A DNA stretch of 64,000 nt from Pachysolen tannophilus NRRL Y-2460. Lineage: Eukaryota > Ascomycota > Pichiomycetes > Alaninales > Pachysolenaceae. Positions 1 to 10,285 of this stretch are shown here, in pieces (position 1 is the stretch's first letter; every line of letters begins with the position of its first letter). The stretch lies in the NCBI GenBank assembly GCA_001661245.1, contig KV454017.1:167528-231527 (forward strand), given 5' to 3'. The notes under the pieces are model-generated. The model was not told the DNA's origin. It did no database searches and saw nothing but the letters and a program-made list of their open reading frames with translations. Both the position numbers and the translations under genes were made by a program.

Positions 1-2537
1 TCGACGGCTTCTCTTAAGCCAGGGAGTGATTGTCCCTCGTAACCGGTATATCTACCAGAAGCATAGATCATATGCTTGTACCACGATCTATTGATTAGGC
101 CTTCATCATGTAAGAAATTTCTTTCAAAATATTTCAATTTCAAGTTGTTCAACTTGATCTTGAAGAAGAGTTTCAATTTAGACCATAGTTTTAGAGTATT
201 TAAATCATTAAATTCTTCTTGTAGTCTGGATAAGTATAAGTCATACTCACTCATGGATTTGTCAAATTCTGAGAGTTTATTTGAAGTGAATTGTAACAAT
301 TCTTTGAAATTTAACTTGGAATTAGGAAAATTATGATGACGATTATCAGAATGATGATCACGAACATGATCCTGACCATATTCATCTTCATGTTCATGAC
401 CATAACTATGAACATCTTGATCAAAATCCTGGATTGACTGTTTACCCTGATAAACTACTCCAACATTTCCTCTTAACTTGTCAATAATATTATTAAAATA
501 TTGTCTTAAATTGATCTTGTGGTAAACTCTTTTAGTCAATTTCCGTAAAATCAGATCATAATTATGATCATTCAAATCAAAATCTTTGATTTTCCTATCA
601 TTCCAATTTGATGGAATTAATTTAGAAATTTCATCAAAATAAATTTTAATCTTTGCAGAGTTATCACCAAGTTTAAAATCAATAACTTCATGTTCTGATA
701 ATTGTAATATCATTAAGCCTAGAAATTTGCTAATGGTATTGTGATAGACAAATCCAGGATCAATCAAAGTAGACATCCAGTGGTATGAATCATAGTTGGA
801 ATGGTAATGATAAACCAGATCTTTCTCGCTATTACCAAATCCAAGATCTACTGAAGGAATACCAAGATGATCTAATGCTGCACAATAATCTGATCCACTG
901 CCCAATATTCCAATATTCCAATTTTGTTCCTTCTCATAATGGTCATATAAAGTTTGTTTACCCAGTTTATCTCCAGGATATTTGACGAATTTGGAAACAT
1001 CTTTTAAAATCTTAAACAATGATGGAGAACTTTCCATGTTTAAATGAGTTCCGCTAACTGCAACATCCACATTGTAATAAGCAACAATTTTTTTCTGTAA
1101 TTCAGATGAATGATTTTCCATATATTCTGTTGAACCAAGTAAACCTATTTCTTCACCATCCCAACTTGCAAAGACGATTGTTCTTAATGGTTTAAAACCA
1201 ATATCAGTTAATGCTTTGAAACCTCTTATAATTTCTAATAACGATGCAGACCCAGAATTTGGATCGCTTGCTCCACCAACAATCCATGCATCACGATGAT
1301 TACCTACTAAAATGACTTCATCTTTAATATAACCTTCCAACTCACCAATAACATCAAATATTGGTGAAATTGTATAATTTTGATTATTGTATAAATTTAA
1401 AACATAATTTTGATTTGGACCAATACTATAATCATAATCTGGTAATCCACCAATAAAATCTTTTGAAATTTTATTTGAAGGTAATCCAAAACCATTTAAT
1501 TTAGCCAATATAGGTTCCACATCTCTAAAACTTATTGGTAAACTTGGTATAGTTGGTATTGAACGATGTGGATCTTTTCTTTCAACACCTGGTAAACTTG
1601 CAAAACCTGGAGTAGTGGGATCACCTGGAGCATTAGAAAGGTACATAACTGAACCTCTTTGAACACTTGAAGGGTTTCTTGCAGGTCCATCGGGGTATGC
1701 AGCATATCCATTTTCTGTTGTTATTCCATGATCATCACCTGGGTCAGAATATAACAATACACCTACAGCACCATTTTCTTGAGCAAATTTCACTTTTAAA
1801 CCACGATGAATTTCACCATATCTTGCAATTACAATTTTCCCATTTATTGAAATATTATTTTCAATTAATTTAATAAAATCTTCTTTTCTACCATAATTAA
1901 CATAAATATATTCTGCCGTTACATTACCATTTGCTGAATAACCATGGAAAGTTGGTACTAAGTTTCCACCAAAAGTTGTTGGATCATCTTCCAATTCATC
2001 TTCTTTTAACGAAGGAATATATTCAATTTCATTATTTTTTTCTTTAATCAATTTTAATGATTGTTCAATTGGAGTATTTAAATAGCAATTATAAGTTTCT
2101 ACCCAAGTTTTCAATCCAAATTCTTGAAATTTTTGACTTGTAAAATCAACTAATTCTTGACCTTCACCAGCAAGATGTCTAATACCACTAGCAGTATAAA
2201 TCAGAGACCAATTACCAGCAAGATTTTCATCATCTAATTTTTGTAAAAAAGTATCAAATAATTTCAGTTTTGGAATTCTTTTAAAATTGAAAACATTAAA
2301 ACATAATTTATCAATTGCTAAAAAATTGATCAAAATTAAAATTGAAACTCCAAAAAGAGTTAAAACCAGAAACCTACTCTTAGCATTATAACACCAACGT
2401 TGTCTTTTCATAACTAACCTTCTTCTACCATTGTTGCTTGATTGTAAAAGAGGTTCAATCTCTCCACCAGTTTCACCTGTACCACCAATTCCACCAATTC
2501 CACCAGTATTAGCATCTGAATAATTATTCAGAGACAT
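1..2537 (-). CDS. VPS70: VPS70/Tre-like membrane glutamate carboxypeptidase (M28), C-terminus cut by window edge
   Basis: An open frame runs from an ATG at 2537 to the left edge without a stop (about 845 codons), so only the last residues are missing. It is a type II membrane protein: a Gly-rich, basic cytosolic N-terminus, then one hydrophobic segment at about residues 55-75. A PA (protease-associated) domain follows at about 230-290, then an M28 zinc peptidase domain with the ligand motifs NHRDAW (about 410), ASDPNSG, DGEEIG (about 459) and HYHSNYD (about 585), and a TfR-like dimerisation domain. The family is transferrin receptor/glutamate carboxypeptidase II. S. cerevisiae Vps70 affects vacuolar protein sorting, and Tre1/Tre2 are the related Bsd2-pathway proteins. 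The metal ligands look intact, so activity is plausible. VPS70 rather than TRE is a judgement from the overall sequence. Confidence 0.75.
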   Translation of the reverse strand, partial: MSLNNYSDANTGGIGGIGGTGETGGEIEPLLQSSNNGRRRLVMKRQRWCYNAKSRFLVLTLFGVSILILINFLAIDKLCFNVFNFKRIPKLKLFDTFLQKLDDENLAGNWSLIYTASGIRHLAGEGQELVDFTSQKFQEFGLKTWVETYNCYLNTPIEQSLKLIKEKNNEIEYIPSLKEDELEDDPTTFGGNLVPTFHGYSANGNVTAEYIYVNYGRKEDFIKLIENNISINGKIVIARYGEIHRGLKVKFAQENGAVGVLLYSDPGDDHGITTENGYAAYPDGPARNPSSVQRGSVMYLSNAPGDPTTPGFASLPGVERKDPHRSIPTIPSLPISFRDVEPILAKLNGFGLPSNKISKDFIGGLPDYDYSIGPNQNYVLNLYNNQNYTISPIFDVIGELEGYIKDEVILVGNHRDAWIVGGASDPNSGSASLLEIIRGFKALTDIGFKPLRTIVFASWDGEEIGLLGSTEYMENHSSELQKKIVAYYNVDVAVSGTHLNMESSPSLFKILKDVSKFVKYPGDKLGKQTLYDHYEKEQNWNIGILGSGSDYCAALDHLGIPSVDLGFGNSEKDLVYHYHSNYDSYHWMSTLIDPGFVYHNTISKFLGLMILQLSEHEVIDFKLGDNSAKIKIYFDEISKLIPSNWNDRKIKDFDLNDHNYDLILRKLTKRVYHKINLRQYFNNIIDKLRGNVGVVYQGKQSIQDFDQDVHSYGHEHEDEYGQDHVRDHHSDNRHHNFPNSKLNFKELLQFTSNKLSEFDKSMSEYDLYLSRLQEEFNDLNTLKLWSKLKLFFKIKLNNLKLKYFERNFLHDEGLINRSWYKHMIYASGRYTGYEGQSLPGLREAV

Positions 2538-2944
2538 CTTCTATTCAATACTCTTTACCTACTCTTTATCTACTCTTTACCTACTCTTTCTTACCTACTA
2601 CTCTTGATACTTTTTTTTTCTCTCACAATTATCTTTTTATTCTTATCGTCGGCCGTTATCTTTCTGTCGCCGGCGTCAGCAGCAATAGCCTCGAAAATGG
2701 ACCATTTCGCAATCAGCACACTACCGCCAATTGGTGCAACTGTTCCTTTCACACACTGTATCAACCAACCAAATTTTACTATACACAAAAAAACTCAAAA
2801 GAACAGAACAATTTCAAATCAAATTAAAAAAAAAACACTTATATATATACGCTGTAATGTGTAGAAAATAAAAGAAAATAGAATATATAAAGTGTGTGTA
2901 TGTGTATGTGTATGTGTGTTTACTCTTTTGTACACTGTTTTGGT
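2538..2944. other. Intergenic: VPS70-like promoter and 3' flank of ankyrin gene
   Basis: No convincing gene. It starts with degenerate CTACTCTTTAC direct repeats just upstream of the VPS70-like ATG (about 2550-2590). A TG-rich microsatellite (tgtgtgtatgtgtatg-type) lies at about 2893-2922, near the 3' end of the ankyrin gene. The small open frames here have no conserved features. Confidence 0.6.
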
Positions 2945-3664
2945 TCATTCTTTTCTCTTTTTTGAGCTTGGACCTTCATTGTTTAAATCGTTATTTTCCT
3001 TTATATGTTGGATATGTTGATGAACAGCTTCTGTAACCAATTCTCTTAATGCTTCTTCAGGGTTTTCACTTTCTACAATTTTTTTCAATTTATTTTCTCT
3101 TCCTTCTTCACTTAACCCACTTAATATACTAATTTCATTATCATTTTGACTATGAGGCAGAGGTAATGGTTCATCTTCATATTTATACTGGATCTGGTGT
3201 CCACCAATGGTTTCCCCAGGTTCAGGTAAAGAATCTAAAAAGGAATTATTGTTATTATTATTATTATTATTTTCCGTATCTTCACCATTTTTATATTCCA
3301 ATGATCTTAAATATTCTGCAATTTCAGGGAACTCATCTTCTTCTTCTATATTACGATACAGAGTCTTACCGCTATGATTTTTCACCATATAATCAGCTTT
3401 CAATTGTTCAATCAAAAACTTTGCCACTCTTAAATCTTCAACATGATGAAGAGGTGTATCACCATCTGCATCTTGAATATTAATATCTCCTCCTTTAGAA
3501 ATCAAATAAGTTAATAACTCTATATGCCCATACGAAGTGGCAGCATGAATCGGTGTATACCCATTAATATCCTTTGAATTAGGAGTAAATTCTCCACTAT
3601 CAATATAATTCTTAACTAATCCAATTTGATTATCTGAAGCAGCAACCCAAATATTAGCTACCAT
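2945..3664 (-). CDS. Ankyrin-repeat protein, YCR051W-like
   Basis: 239 codons. The N-terminal half contains ankyrin repeats (NGYTPIHAATSYGHIELLTYL at about residues 34-54, then DGDTPLHHVEDLRVAKFL). The C-terminal half is acidic, has an Asn run at about 133-141 and ends in a Lys-rich tail. The beginning (MVANIWVAASDN) and the size match the small cytosolic/nuclear ankyrin protein YCR051W of S. cerevisiae, whose function is not established. Several other YCR04x/YCR05x orthologues lie in this window, which supports the assignment. The start is the first ATG, at 3664. Ankyrin repeats bind proteins; no partner can be inferred from the sequence. Confidence 0.8.
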   Translation of the reverse strand: MVANIWVAASDNQIGLVKNYIDSGEFTPNSKDINGYTPIHAATSYGHIELLTYLISKGGDINIQDADGDTPLHHVEDLRVAKFLIEQLKADYMVKNHSGKTLYRNIEEEDEFPEIAEYLRSLEYKNGEDTENNNNNNNNNSFLDSLPEPGETIGGHQIQYKYEDEPLPLPHSQNDNEISILSGLSEEGRENKLKKIVESENPEEALRELVTEAVHQHIQHIKENNDLNNEGPSSKKRKE

Positions 3665-3708
3665 TCTTTAATTTCAATTCTAATTTCTAATAATTAAAAA
3701 AAAAAAAA

Positions 3709-3742
<34 letters not shown>

Positions 3743-4008
3743 TACAATTATTACTACTCTATCTGGCTTTAACCCTTCAAGCAAACCTTCAATTTCTTCT
3801 TCTTTTTTAAACAAAACCTTTTTTGTTGTTTTAAATGTTTTTTTGTTTAAAATTTTTTTTTAAAAATAGAATTTTTCTCTTTTTCTTTTTTTTTTCATCA
3901 AAAATCACCAAAATGATGAAAAAACGATTTGATTAAAATATAAATTTTAAAGAAATTTGAAGTTGAATTTGGATCTGTTTTTTATTTGGTTAGAGAGCTA
4001 TTGAGAAG
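3665..4008. other. Divergent promoter, ankyrin gene / ATP23, with a CAA microsatellite
   Basis: A shared upstream region of two divergent genes. A perfect trinucleotide run of about nine CAA units lies at about 3711-3740, immediately upstream of the ankyrin gene, followed by alternating A- and T-rich tracts. No other element was recognised. Confidence 0.6.
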
Positions 4009-4725
4009 ATGTCTTTAGATGGTAGTAATAAGGGTAGTAATAAAGGTAGTGATGGTAATGATGGTGATGATGGGATATCATGGTTTACTTCTTTAAAGTA
4101 CAAGACAGGACTTGGTACATTATCAGAAAAGGATAAAGTTGAATATGAATTTAAGAAAAATAATGAAAAGAAATTAAAGGATTGTCAGGCATGTTATGAA
4201 TATCGTGATTGGATGTTAAGTTATTCACCTACTGTAAGATTTATGATTGAACAGATTGATAAAGTTGCTAAAAATTCAAATGAGAAATTTTCAAGTCAAA
4301 AAATTGTATGTGAAGAATGTAATGATAATACAAAAGGTGGTGGGTTTCATCCAGAATTAGGAATATTGATTTGTCAAGATAAAATTTTAGATAAATGGCA
4401 TTTAGAAGATACTTTAAGTCATGAATTGATTCATTATTATGATAATTTAAAATTTAAAGTTGATTGGTTTAATTTAAAACATCATCTGTGTTCTGAAATT
4501 CGTGCATCTTCATTAAGTGGTGAATGTAGAATAATGGCACAATTTTGGAGAGCTGCAATTAAAAATTTTAGTAGAGGTCATCAAGCATGTGTTAAGAGAA
4601 GAGCTATATTATCTGTTCAAGCAAATCCAAATTGTCATGGGAAAGAAGAAGCAGAAAAAATTGTTAATGAAGTTTGGGAAAGTTGTTTTAATGATACAAG
4701 ACCATTTGAAGAGATTTATCGTTAA
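4009..4725 (+). CDS. ATP23: ATP23, mitochondrial inner-membrane metalloprotease and ATP synthase assembly factor
   Basis: 238 codons. The zinc-protease motif HELIH begins at residue 138 (SHELIHYYD) with a downstream Asp. The family's cysteine motifs are visible (CQACYEYRDWM at about 56-66, CEECND at about 101), and the C-terminal half (SEIRASSLSGECR, VKRRAILSVQANP) is typical of peptidase family M76. In yeast Atp23 sits on the intermembrane-space side of the inner membrane, processes the Atp6 precursor and helps assemble the F0 sector. It lacks a classical presequence, as here, where the N-terminus is a Ser/Gly/Asn-rich repeat. It is divergent from the ankyrin gene and converges on ARE. Confidence 0.93.
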   Translation: MSLDGSNKGSNKGSDGNDGDDGISWFTSLKYKTGLGTLSEKDKVEYEFKKNNEKKLKDCQACYEYRDWMLSYSPTVRFMIEQIDKVAKNSNEKFSSQKIVCEECNDNTKGGGFHPELGILICQDKILDKWHLEDTLSHELIHYYDNLKFKVDWFNLKHHLCSEIRASSLSGECRIMAQFWRAAIKNFSRGHQACVKRRAILSVQANPNCHGKEEAEKIVNEVWESCFNDTRPFEEIYR

Positions 4726-4953
4726 CGTTAAAAATGGCAAAAAATACTACATTATCTATAGAAACTTGTAAATATATTTGAATTTGAAGAAAGGAAAAAA
4801 ACACTGATACAGCAAGAATTGAAAAAAGAAAAAGAAAGACAAAGAAGAAAAGGAAGAAGAAGAAACTGATGAATCAGACAAATAAATAATTGGAAAAAAA
4901 CATATTCTTTATAAAGTTTTCTTTAATTTATTTCAAAATTGTTATTATTATTA

Positions 4954-6756
4954 TTAGAAGGTTAAATATAATGAACACATTAAACTTGGTCCTGTAGCAA
5001 TTCCAAACCAAAAGATAATATTACCAAAAATTTTTTTATCTTTTAAATATTTGCTTCTGGAAATACTAACTAATGGTAATTGAAACATTTGTAAAAGTAA
5101 TAAATATCCTCTTAATTTACCAAATATAACAAACATAACTAATTCATGGATTAAACTACTCAAGAAAAAAGTTATGAAAGTTGCATTCATTTTTGATAAT
5201 TTTAAAGCACTTATTGATGAATGATAAACATGTCTTAATAAAAATTCATGAACTGGAATATTCCATAATCTTGCAAATTCATCCCATGTAACACAATTCC
5301 ACCATTCTCCATAAAATCTTCTATCTGCAAACATTGATAATTCTGCAATTGCATTTAAAATTAATTCCCATATAAGGTACCAGACCAGCAAGTACATCAG
5401 TAAAAAAGGTGTCATAAGATCAAATAATAATAATGGATAATTTTTAATTCTTTCAATCATTGGTAATGAACGTAATGTAATAGCTTTTAAACTTAATGGA
5501 TAAATCCAAGTTTGAGCAATTAAAACCATTATAAAAATTGTACCAAATATACGTAAAATTTTACCTAAAACATAATTCCATCTAATATTTTTAGTTCTAG
5601 GATATTCAATTACATATACAACAGTTGGAAACATTGTATATTGGAAAAAATTATTTAAACAAATATTATTTGGAAATTTTAAATCTTTTGTTTGATAATT
5701 AAGTTCAAATTCACAAAAATTTATACTTTCTTTTAAAGATTTTAAAGTATCAAAATCAATTTCAATTTCTTTATATTTTAATAAATAATTTTTACTAAAA
5801 TTTAATTCTTCAGTTATATTCCATAAATAACCATTATAAAAAGCATATGAATGCATTTTCATCAACATTACTAAAGAATGAAGACATAAAAATACTTTAC
5901 CAATCCAAGAATATTTATGATATTCAGCAAACCAAAGGAAAAAAAATAAAAAGAAAAATTGATAAATATTTTGTAAAATTAAACCAATTTTATTCCAATT
6001 TATAAAATTTTTTTTAATTAATAATTGTAAAAAAAATGATCCATACATTGATAAATACATTAATAAATCTGTTAAACCAATTTTAATTAAATCTGTTTTT
6101 AACATAACCATAATTGGTGCATTTAAAATTGAACCTTTTTCAAGATGATAATGAACTAAAGTATTACAAAATAATAATGAAATTGCAAACCAGAAAAGTA
6201 TATAAAATCCATAAAATTTAGAACTTATAATTATTTCTGATTCAAAAATTGTTTTATTTTGAACAAATTTAACATCGGAAAATCTCGATCTTAATTTACC
6301 ATCTCTATCATATCTAATTGAATGCATTGGATTAAGCAAACCTTTAGAATTCAGTGGTCCAACAACCAGTGGACTAGAACCTTCTTCTTCTTTCTTGTTT
6401 TTTTGTTTCTTATTACGAAGAAACAAAGAATTACCATTTACATTAGCACCACTAGCACCACTAGCACCACTAGCTGCACTAGCTGCACTTGCTAAAACTT
6501 GTTCCGTAGCATTCTCTGTAGAATTCTCTAAAGAATGCTCTGAAGCATCTGCCAAAACGTGCTTTATAGCATGCTCGGTAGCATTCATCACAAATGGAGG
6601 TGGTGTTCCACTAGGAGTAGGAGATTCTAATACACTTGTTGAAGAATACTCATCACTATCATAAACACTTTTCCTAGGCTTATCCTTATTCAAACTCTTA
6701 ATCTGTTCAACTTTTAACTCAGTATTGGATCGCTTCACTTCCCCTTTATCCAGCAT
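4954..6756 (-). CDS. ARE2: Sterol O-acyltransferase (MBOAT), ARE1/ARE2 orthologue
   Basis: 600 codons from the first ATG at 6756 (in-frame codons upstream lack an ATG). The first ~150 residues are hydrophilic and contain Ala/Ser/Gly repeats. After that come about eight membrane segments. The MBOAT signatures are present: FYGEWWN at about residues 480-490, and the catalytic His in FLSSLIHELVMF near 545. ARE enzymes esterify sterols with fatty acyl-CoA at the ER for storage in lipid droplets. S. cerevisiae has the duplicates ARE1 (YCR048W) and ARE2 (YNR019W); here there is one gene among neighbours of both. The second codon is CTG, and two further CTGs fall in a membrane segment, where Ala or Leu would both be tolerated. 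Confidence 0.9.
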   Translation of the reverse strand: MLDKGEVKRSNTELKVEQIKSLNKDKPRKSVYDSDEYSSTSVLESPTPSGTPPPFVMNATEHAIKHVLADASEHSLENSTENATEQVLASAASAASGASGASGANVNGNSLFLRNKKQKNKKEEEGSSPLVVGPLNSKGLLNPMHSIRYDRDGKLRSRFSDVKFVQNKTIFESEIIISSKFYGFYILFWFAISLLFCNTLVHYHLEKGSILNAPIMVMLKTDLIKIGLTDLLMYLSMYGSFFLQLLIKKNFINWNKIGLILQNIYQFFFLFFFLWFAEYHKYSWIGKVFLCLHSLVMLMKMHSYAFYNGYLWNITEELNFSKNYLLKYKEIEIDFDTLKSLKESINFCEFELNYQTKDLKFPNNICLNNFFQYTMFPTVVYVIEYPRTKNIRWNYVLGKILRIFGTIFIMVLIAQTWIYPLSLKAITLRSLPMIERIKNYPLLLFDLMTPFLLMYLLVWYLIWELILNAIAELSMFADRRFYGEWWNCVTWDEFARLWNIPVHEFLLRHVYHSSISALKLSKMNATFITFFLSSLIHELVMFVIFGKLRGYLLLLQMFQLPLVSISRSKYLKDKKIFGNIIFWFGIATGPSLMCSLYLTF

Positions 6757-6837
6757 CTTCCAACATTCAATTCTATACAAGCTTTCCTATTCTTCTCTTT
6801 CTTCTTAAATTAATTAATTAAATTGTTTTATAAAAAG

Positions 6838-6915
6838 GATGAGAAAACCTATCTTTGAAACGCACAAATAAAAATAAAAATATAAAAAAAAATTAAAAGA
6901 AAAAAATTTTTATTA
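6838..6915 (+). promoter_or_regulatory. PAC-like GATGAG and RRPE-like A/T element upstream of BUD23
   Basis: GATGAG (core of the PAC element) is at 6838-6843, and a gAAAAAAATTTTT block resembling the RRPE motif is at about 6897-6912, about 90-160 bp before the BUD23 ATG. In yeasts this pair marks ribosome-biogenesis promoters (Stb3/Dot6/Tod6 targets), which fits BUD23. Assignment is by motif only. Confidence 0.45.
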
Positions 6916-6999
6916 AATTTAAAAATTTATTTAAAATTCATTTTTAAAAGAATTTTGTTTTAAATAAAAGAGAGCTTTAGAGAGTCTTAGAGTCTGAGA

Positions 7000-7809
7000 A
7001 TGTCCCGTCCAGAACAGATTGCTCCACCTGAAGTTTTTTATAATGATTCTGAATCTTTTAAATATACGAATAATTCTAGAGTTATGAAAATTCAAGCTCA
7101 AATGACTGATAGATCTTTAGAACTTTTAAATTTGAATAATACATCTGATTTATTTTTGATTGATGTTGGATGTGGGTCTGGTCTTTCTGGAGAGATATTG
7201 ACTGAAAGAGGGTTTCAATGGGTTGGGTTAGATATTTCTCCTTCTATGTTGGCTAATGGGTTAGATAAAGAAGTTGAAGGTGATTTATTTTTAAGTGATA
7301 TAGGAAATGGTATACCTTTTAGAGCAGGAACATTTGATGCAGGGATATCGATTTCAGCTATTCAATGGCTTTGTAATGCAGATTCATCTAATGCTGACCC
7401 AAAGAAAAGACTTTTAAGATTTTTTAATACTTTATATTCATCTTTAAAACGTGGTGGGAAATTTGTTGCTCAATTTTATCCACTGAATGATAATCAAATT
7501 GAACAAATTACTTCAAGTGCCAAAACCGCAGGATTTCAAGGTGGAATTATAGTTGATGATCCTGAAAGTAAAAAAAATAAAAAACATTATCTTGTATTAA
7601 CAGCAGGTGTTAGTGAAAGACAAATTAATTTAAAAGGTGTTACTATAGAACAAAAAAATGAAAATTCAAAATTAAAATCAAAATCAAAAAGACAAGTTGA
7701 AACAAGAAAAGAATATATTAATAGAAAGAAAGAATTAATGACGAAAAGAGGTAAGAAAGTTGCTAATGATTCAAAATTTACTGCAAGAAAGAGACGTCCT
7801 AAATTTTAA
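7000..7809 (+). CDS. BUD23: BUD23, 18S rRNA (guanine-N7) methyltransferase
   Basis: 269 codons. It opens with MSRPEQIAPPEVFYND and has SAM-binding motif I (LIDVGCGSGLSGE, about residues 50-62), motif II region GLDISPSMLANGL, and the conserved FRAGTFDAGISISAIQWLCNAD. The C-terminus is basic (KELMTKRGKKVANDSKFTARKRR), as in the WBSCR22/Bud23 family. With Trm112, Bud23 methylates 18S rRNA (G1575 in S. cerevisiae) and supports 40S export. Only one in-frame CTG occurs (7483), in FYPxNDNQ, where S. cerevisiae has Lys. Length matches the family. Confidence 0.95.
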   Translation: MSRPEQIAPPEVFYNDSESFKYTNNSRVMKIQAQMTDRSLELLNLNNTSDLFLIDVGCGSGLSGEILTERGFQWVGLDISPSMLANGLDKEVEGDLFLSDIGNGIPFRAGTFDAGISISAIQWLCNADSSNADPKKRLLRFFNTLYSSLKRGGKFVAQFYPLNDNQIEQITSSAKTAGFQGGIIVDDPESKKNKKHYLVLTAGVSERQINLKGVTIEQKNENSKLKSKSKRQVETRKEYINRKKELMTKRGKKVANDSKFTARKRRPKF

Positions 7810-8151
7810 TTTAATAATAATAATAAAAAACAACATTTTTTCGGTTTTTTTTTGGATTTATAACATTACACCAGCAATAACCTTTTACCCATACCTTCTA
7901 CCACACCCTGAACCATCTCCAAAGCATCTCCCTTGTAACTTGTAATCTCTCTGTAACTGTTGTTGTCGTTGTTGTCGTTGTCGTTCTCAGCCTATTCAGA
8001 AGTATCTGCCATTCCATTTGTGGGCAAATAATGAAATTTTTTTCCCACCAAAAAAAAAAACTGAAGCGCCGACGACAACAAATAAAAGAGAAATTATATA
8101 GATATAACTTGTAATTTATATATAAATATCGATAAAGATTCTAGGTTGGAA
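7810..8151. other. Intergenic, BUD23 3' flank / IMG1 promoter
   Basis: No gene seen. It contains an imperfect GTTGTC/GTCGTT microsatellite at about 7960-7986, similar to the one downstream of IMG1 at 8804-8827. Confidence 0.5.
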
Positions 8152-8750
8152 ATGTTTTCATTAAGTAGGAAAAGAGTATTAGGTTTACCTTTATTGATTA
8201 ATCAAAGAGTTGGTTTTAAAACTCAAACTAGTAAGTATTAAAATGTAATTTAAAATTTATTTAAACTTGTTTTTACTAATCTTATAAAATGTTTTAATGA
8301 TTTTTTTTTTTAGAAACGATAAAAGTTTATGAACCTTTACCAAATGCACATAAGGACGGTAAACCATTAATGGATGTTATTAGAGCAGATCAGTATAAGA
8401 AGTTGGATCCTTCTGGGATAAAGCAAAAACTTTTGGATTCGAAAAATCCTACAAGATTAAGGTCTGGTGATATAGTAAGAATTAATTATAAAAATAATAT
8501 CAAACCATCAATAACAGGAATGATCATTGCACTCAATAGAGCAGGTTTGGAATCAAATTTACTTTTAAGAAATCAAGTTACCAAAATTGGTGTTGAACTT
8601 CGAGTATCTGTTTTTAATCCAATCATTGAAAGAATAGATATCTTGAGAAAACCAATGACTTATAGACCAAGAAATAAACTATACTACATCAGAAATAATA
8701 GATTGGATGTTGGCGACTTGGAGAACGTCAAGGGAAAGAAACTTCTTTGA
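8152..8750 (+). CDS. IMG1: IMG1, mitochondrial ribosomal protein bL19m (one intron)
   Basis: Exons 8152-8230 and 8314-8750 give 171 residues. The intron (8231-8313) has a GTAAGT donor, a TACTAAT branch sequence and a TAG acceptor; splicing joins ...FKTQT to KTIKVYEP. The first ~27 residues are basic and hydroxylated with no acidic residue, like a mitochondrial presequence. The bL19 core is LRSGDIVRINYKN...ITGMIIALNRAGLESNLLLRN, and the C-terminus (RKPMTYRPRNKLYYIR) matches fungal IMG1. It is a large-subunit mitoribosome component needed for mtDNA-encoded protein synthesis. In S. cerevisiae IMG1 (YCR046C) also adjoins BUD23 (YCR047C). Confidence 0.88.
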
Positions 8751-9071
8751 ATAAATTTCATAATTTATATCCCCTTTGTCTAGTTAATCACTTGTATATA
8801 GCTGTCGTTGTCGTTGTCGTTGTCGTTGGTACCTAAATTGGGTCATATTGTGACCCAATTTTATATCGAAAAAAGGTCGTTGCTGATAAATCAAAAAAAA
8901 ATCTTTATGTCCTCTTTTTAATAAAACCGTTGAACTTTTCAAGTTTTGTAGTATTATATATTTATGAATATATATATATATTTATAAATATATTTGATAT
9001 TTGATATTTGATATTTGTTAATTAATATTTAATATATCAGTAATTGTTGTGTAAAAATTGTGATTGATATA
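8751..9071. other. Intergenic with GTCGTT repeat and a perfect hairpin
   Basis: A run of four perfect GTCGTT units (8804-8827) is followed by an 11-bp inverted repeat with a 5-nt loop (8835-8861). AT-rich dinucleotide tracts and GATATTT repeats (about 8990-9015) follow. No coding sequence seen. Confidence 0.6.
8835..8861. repeat. Perfect 11-bp inverted repeat, 5-nt loop
   Basis: Left arm AAATTGGGTCA (8835-8845), loop TATTG, right arm TGACCCAATTT. It lies about 85 bp past the IMG1 stop. A near twin is at 14224-14250. Confidence 0.85.
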
Positions 9072-10285
9072 ATGAGCAGTTTAACTTCTTCTTTATTAAA
9101 TTTTTTTGGTGCAAGGGTTCCTTCAGGACAAACTGATGGGTAAGTGAAAAAAAATCAATAATACCGTAAAATATTGAACTAAATATGAATGAAATAGTTT
9201 GCTAACTTTAATGATTTTATTTCTTGTGAAATTTTTTTTTCTTTTTTTCTAGTCTTACCAAAACTTATTATGATTACTCTATAGATGAGTTAAAACTGAT
9301 GACAATTTTAGAACGTCTTTCAATTCGTGATTGGAATGTTGAAATTTTCACTCTTTTAATTACTTTAGGACTTGTTTTAATATGGAAAATTGGATTAACT
9401 TATAATGAATCAAAAGTGAAAAAATGGTTAACAAAACATGAACAAGTTTTTAAAGATCAATTTTATCAATTTGGTACTTCTTCTAATGAGATTTATATTA
9501 AAGATAGTGCTGAAGATTTTGCTTCATATGCAACTGGTAGATTAAATATTTCTCATTTAAATATTAATTTTAATTTAGAACCTAGACATAATATGTTTTT
9601 CTATATTATGGAAGTTATTTTTTCATTTTTTGTCAAGGCAATTACAAAACCAGAAGATAAAATTGAATTAAGAATAACTTTAGATAAATTTGCAAATGAT
9701 AAAATTGATGAATGTATTTGGGCAATTGTTAATAAAGAACAAATGAATAAATATAGAGAATCAAATTATTATATTTCTTTAACAAAAACTTCTGATTCTG
9801 AATTATTACCAAGAGAATTTGTATTTATGTCAGAAGTTCCAGATTTAAATGAAGCTTTATTTACAAAAGATTTAAAAGATTCAATTCAAAATTCAGGTAA
9901 AATTTTAAGATTTTTAGCAATAACAGATCAACCAAATGATAAACCAACAAAAATTCAAGATACAAGACCTTTTAAAAGATTTATCTTACAATTGAATTTC
10001 CCATCTTCAGAAGAAGAATATGAAAATTCTAAAAAATTAGTTAATTCTTTTATAACTTTAGTTGATCATGCTGTAAAGAAAGAATTTAAACCAGAAACTA
10101 TTAAAAAAATCTTGAAAACAAGAGAAGTAGAAATTAATAAATTGAAAAAAATTGATGAAGATTTGAAAAAAGAAGAACTGGAACTGAAAAGAATTGCTAA
10201 ATTGAAGAATTTATCTGAAGAAGAACAGAAAAAATTGGAGAAAAAAAGACAAAGAAAACTGTTAAAACAACAGAGAATTCGTTAA
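9072..10285 (+). CDS. CCDC47-like ER membrane protein (DUF1682), YNR021W orthologue, one intron
   Basis: Exons 9072-9139 and 9253-10285 give 366 residues. The intron has a GTAAGT donor, a GCTAAC branch sequence and a TAG acceptor, and joins ...SGQTDG to LTKTYYDYS. A membrane segment (IFTLLITLGLVLIWKIGL) lies at about residues 48-65. A soluble DUF1682/CCDC47 domain follows (VKKWLTKHEQVFKDQFYQFG, ASYATGRLNI), and the C-terminus is a highly charged coiled coil (EELELKRIAKLKNLSEEEQ), as in this family. Human CCDC47 is part of the PAT complex, which helps multipass proteins fold at the ER translocon; S. cerevisiae YNR021W is the likely counterpart. Neighbouring genes (ARE, ATP23, MRPL50) carry YNR019-YNR022 orthologues, which supports orthology. 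Confidence 0.75.

Noticed and set aside
2604-2864. 86-codon open frame in the VPS70-like promoter, and a 65-codon frame on the other strand
   Set aside because: Low complexity, no conserved features, lies in a promoter region.
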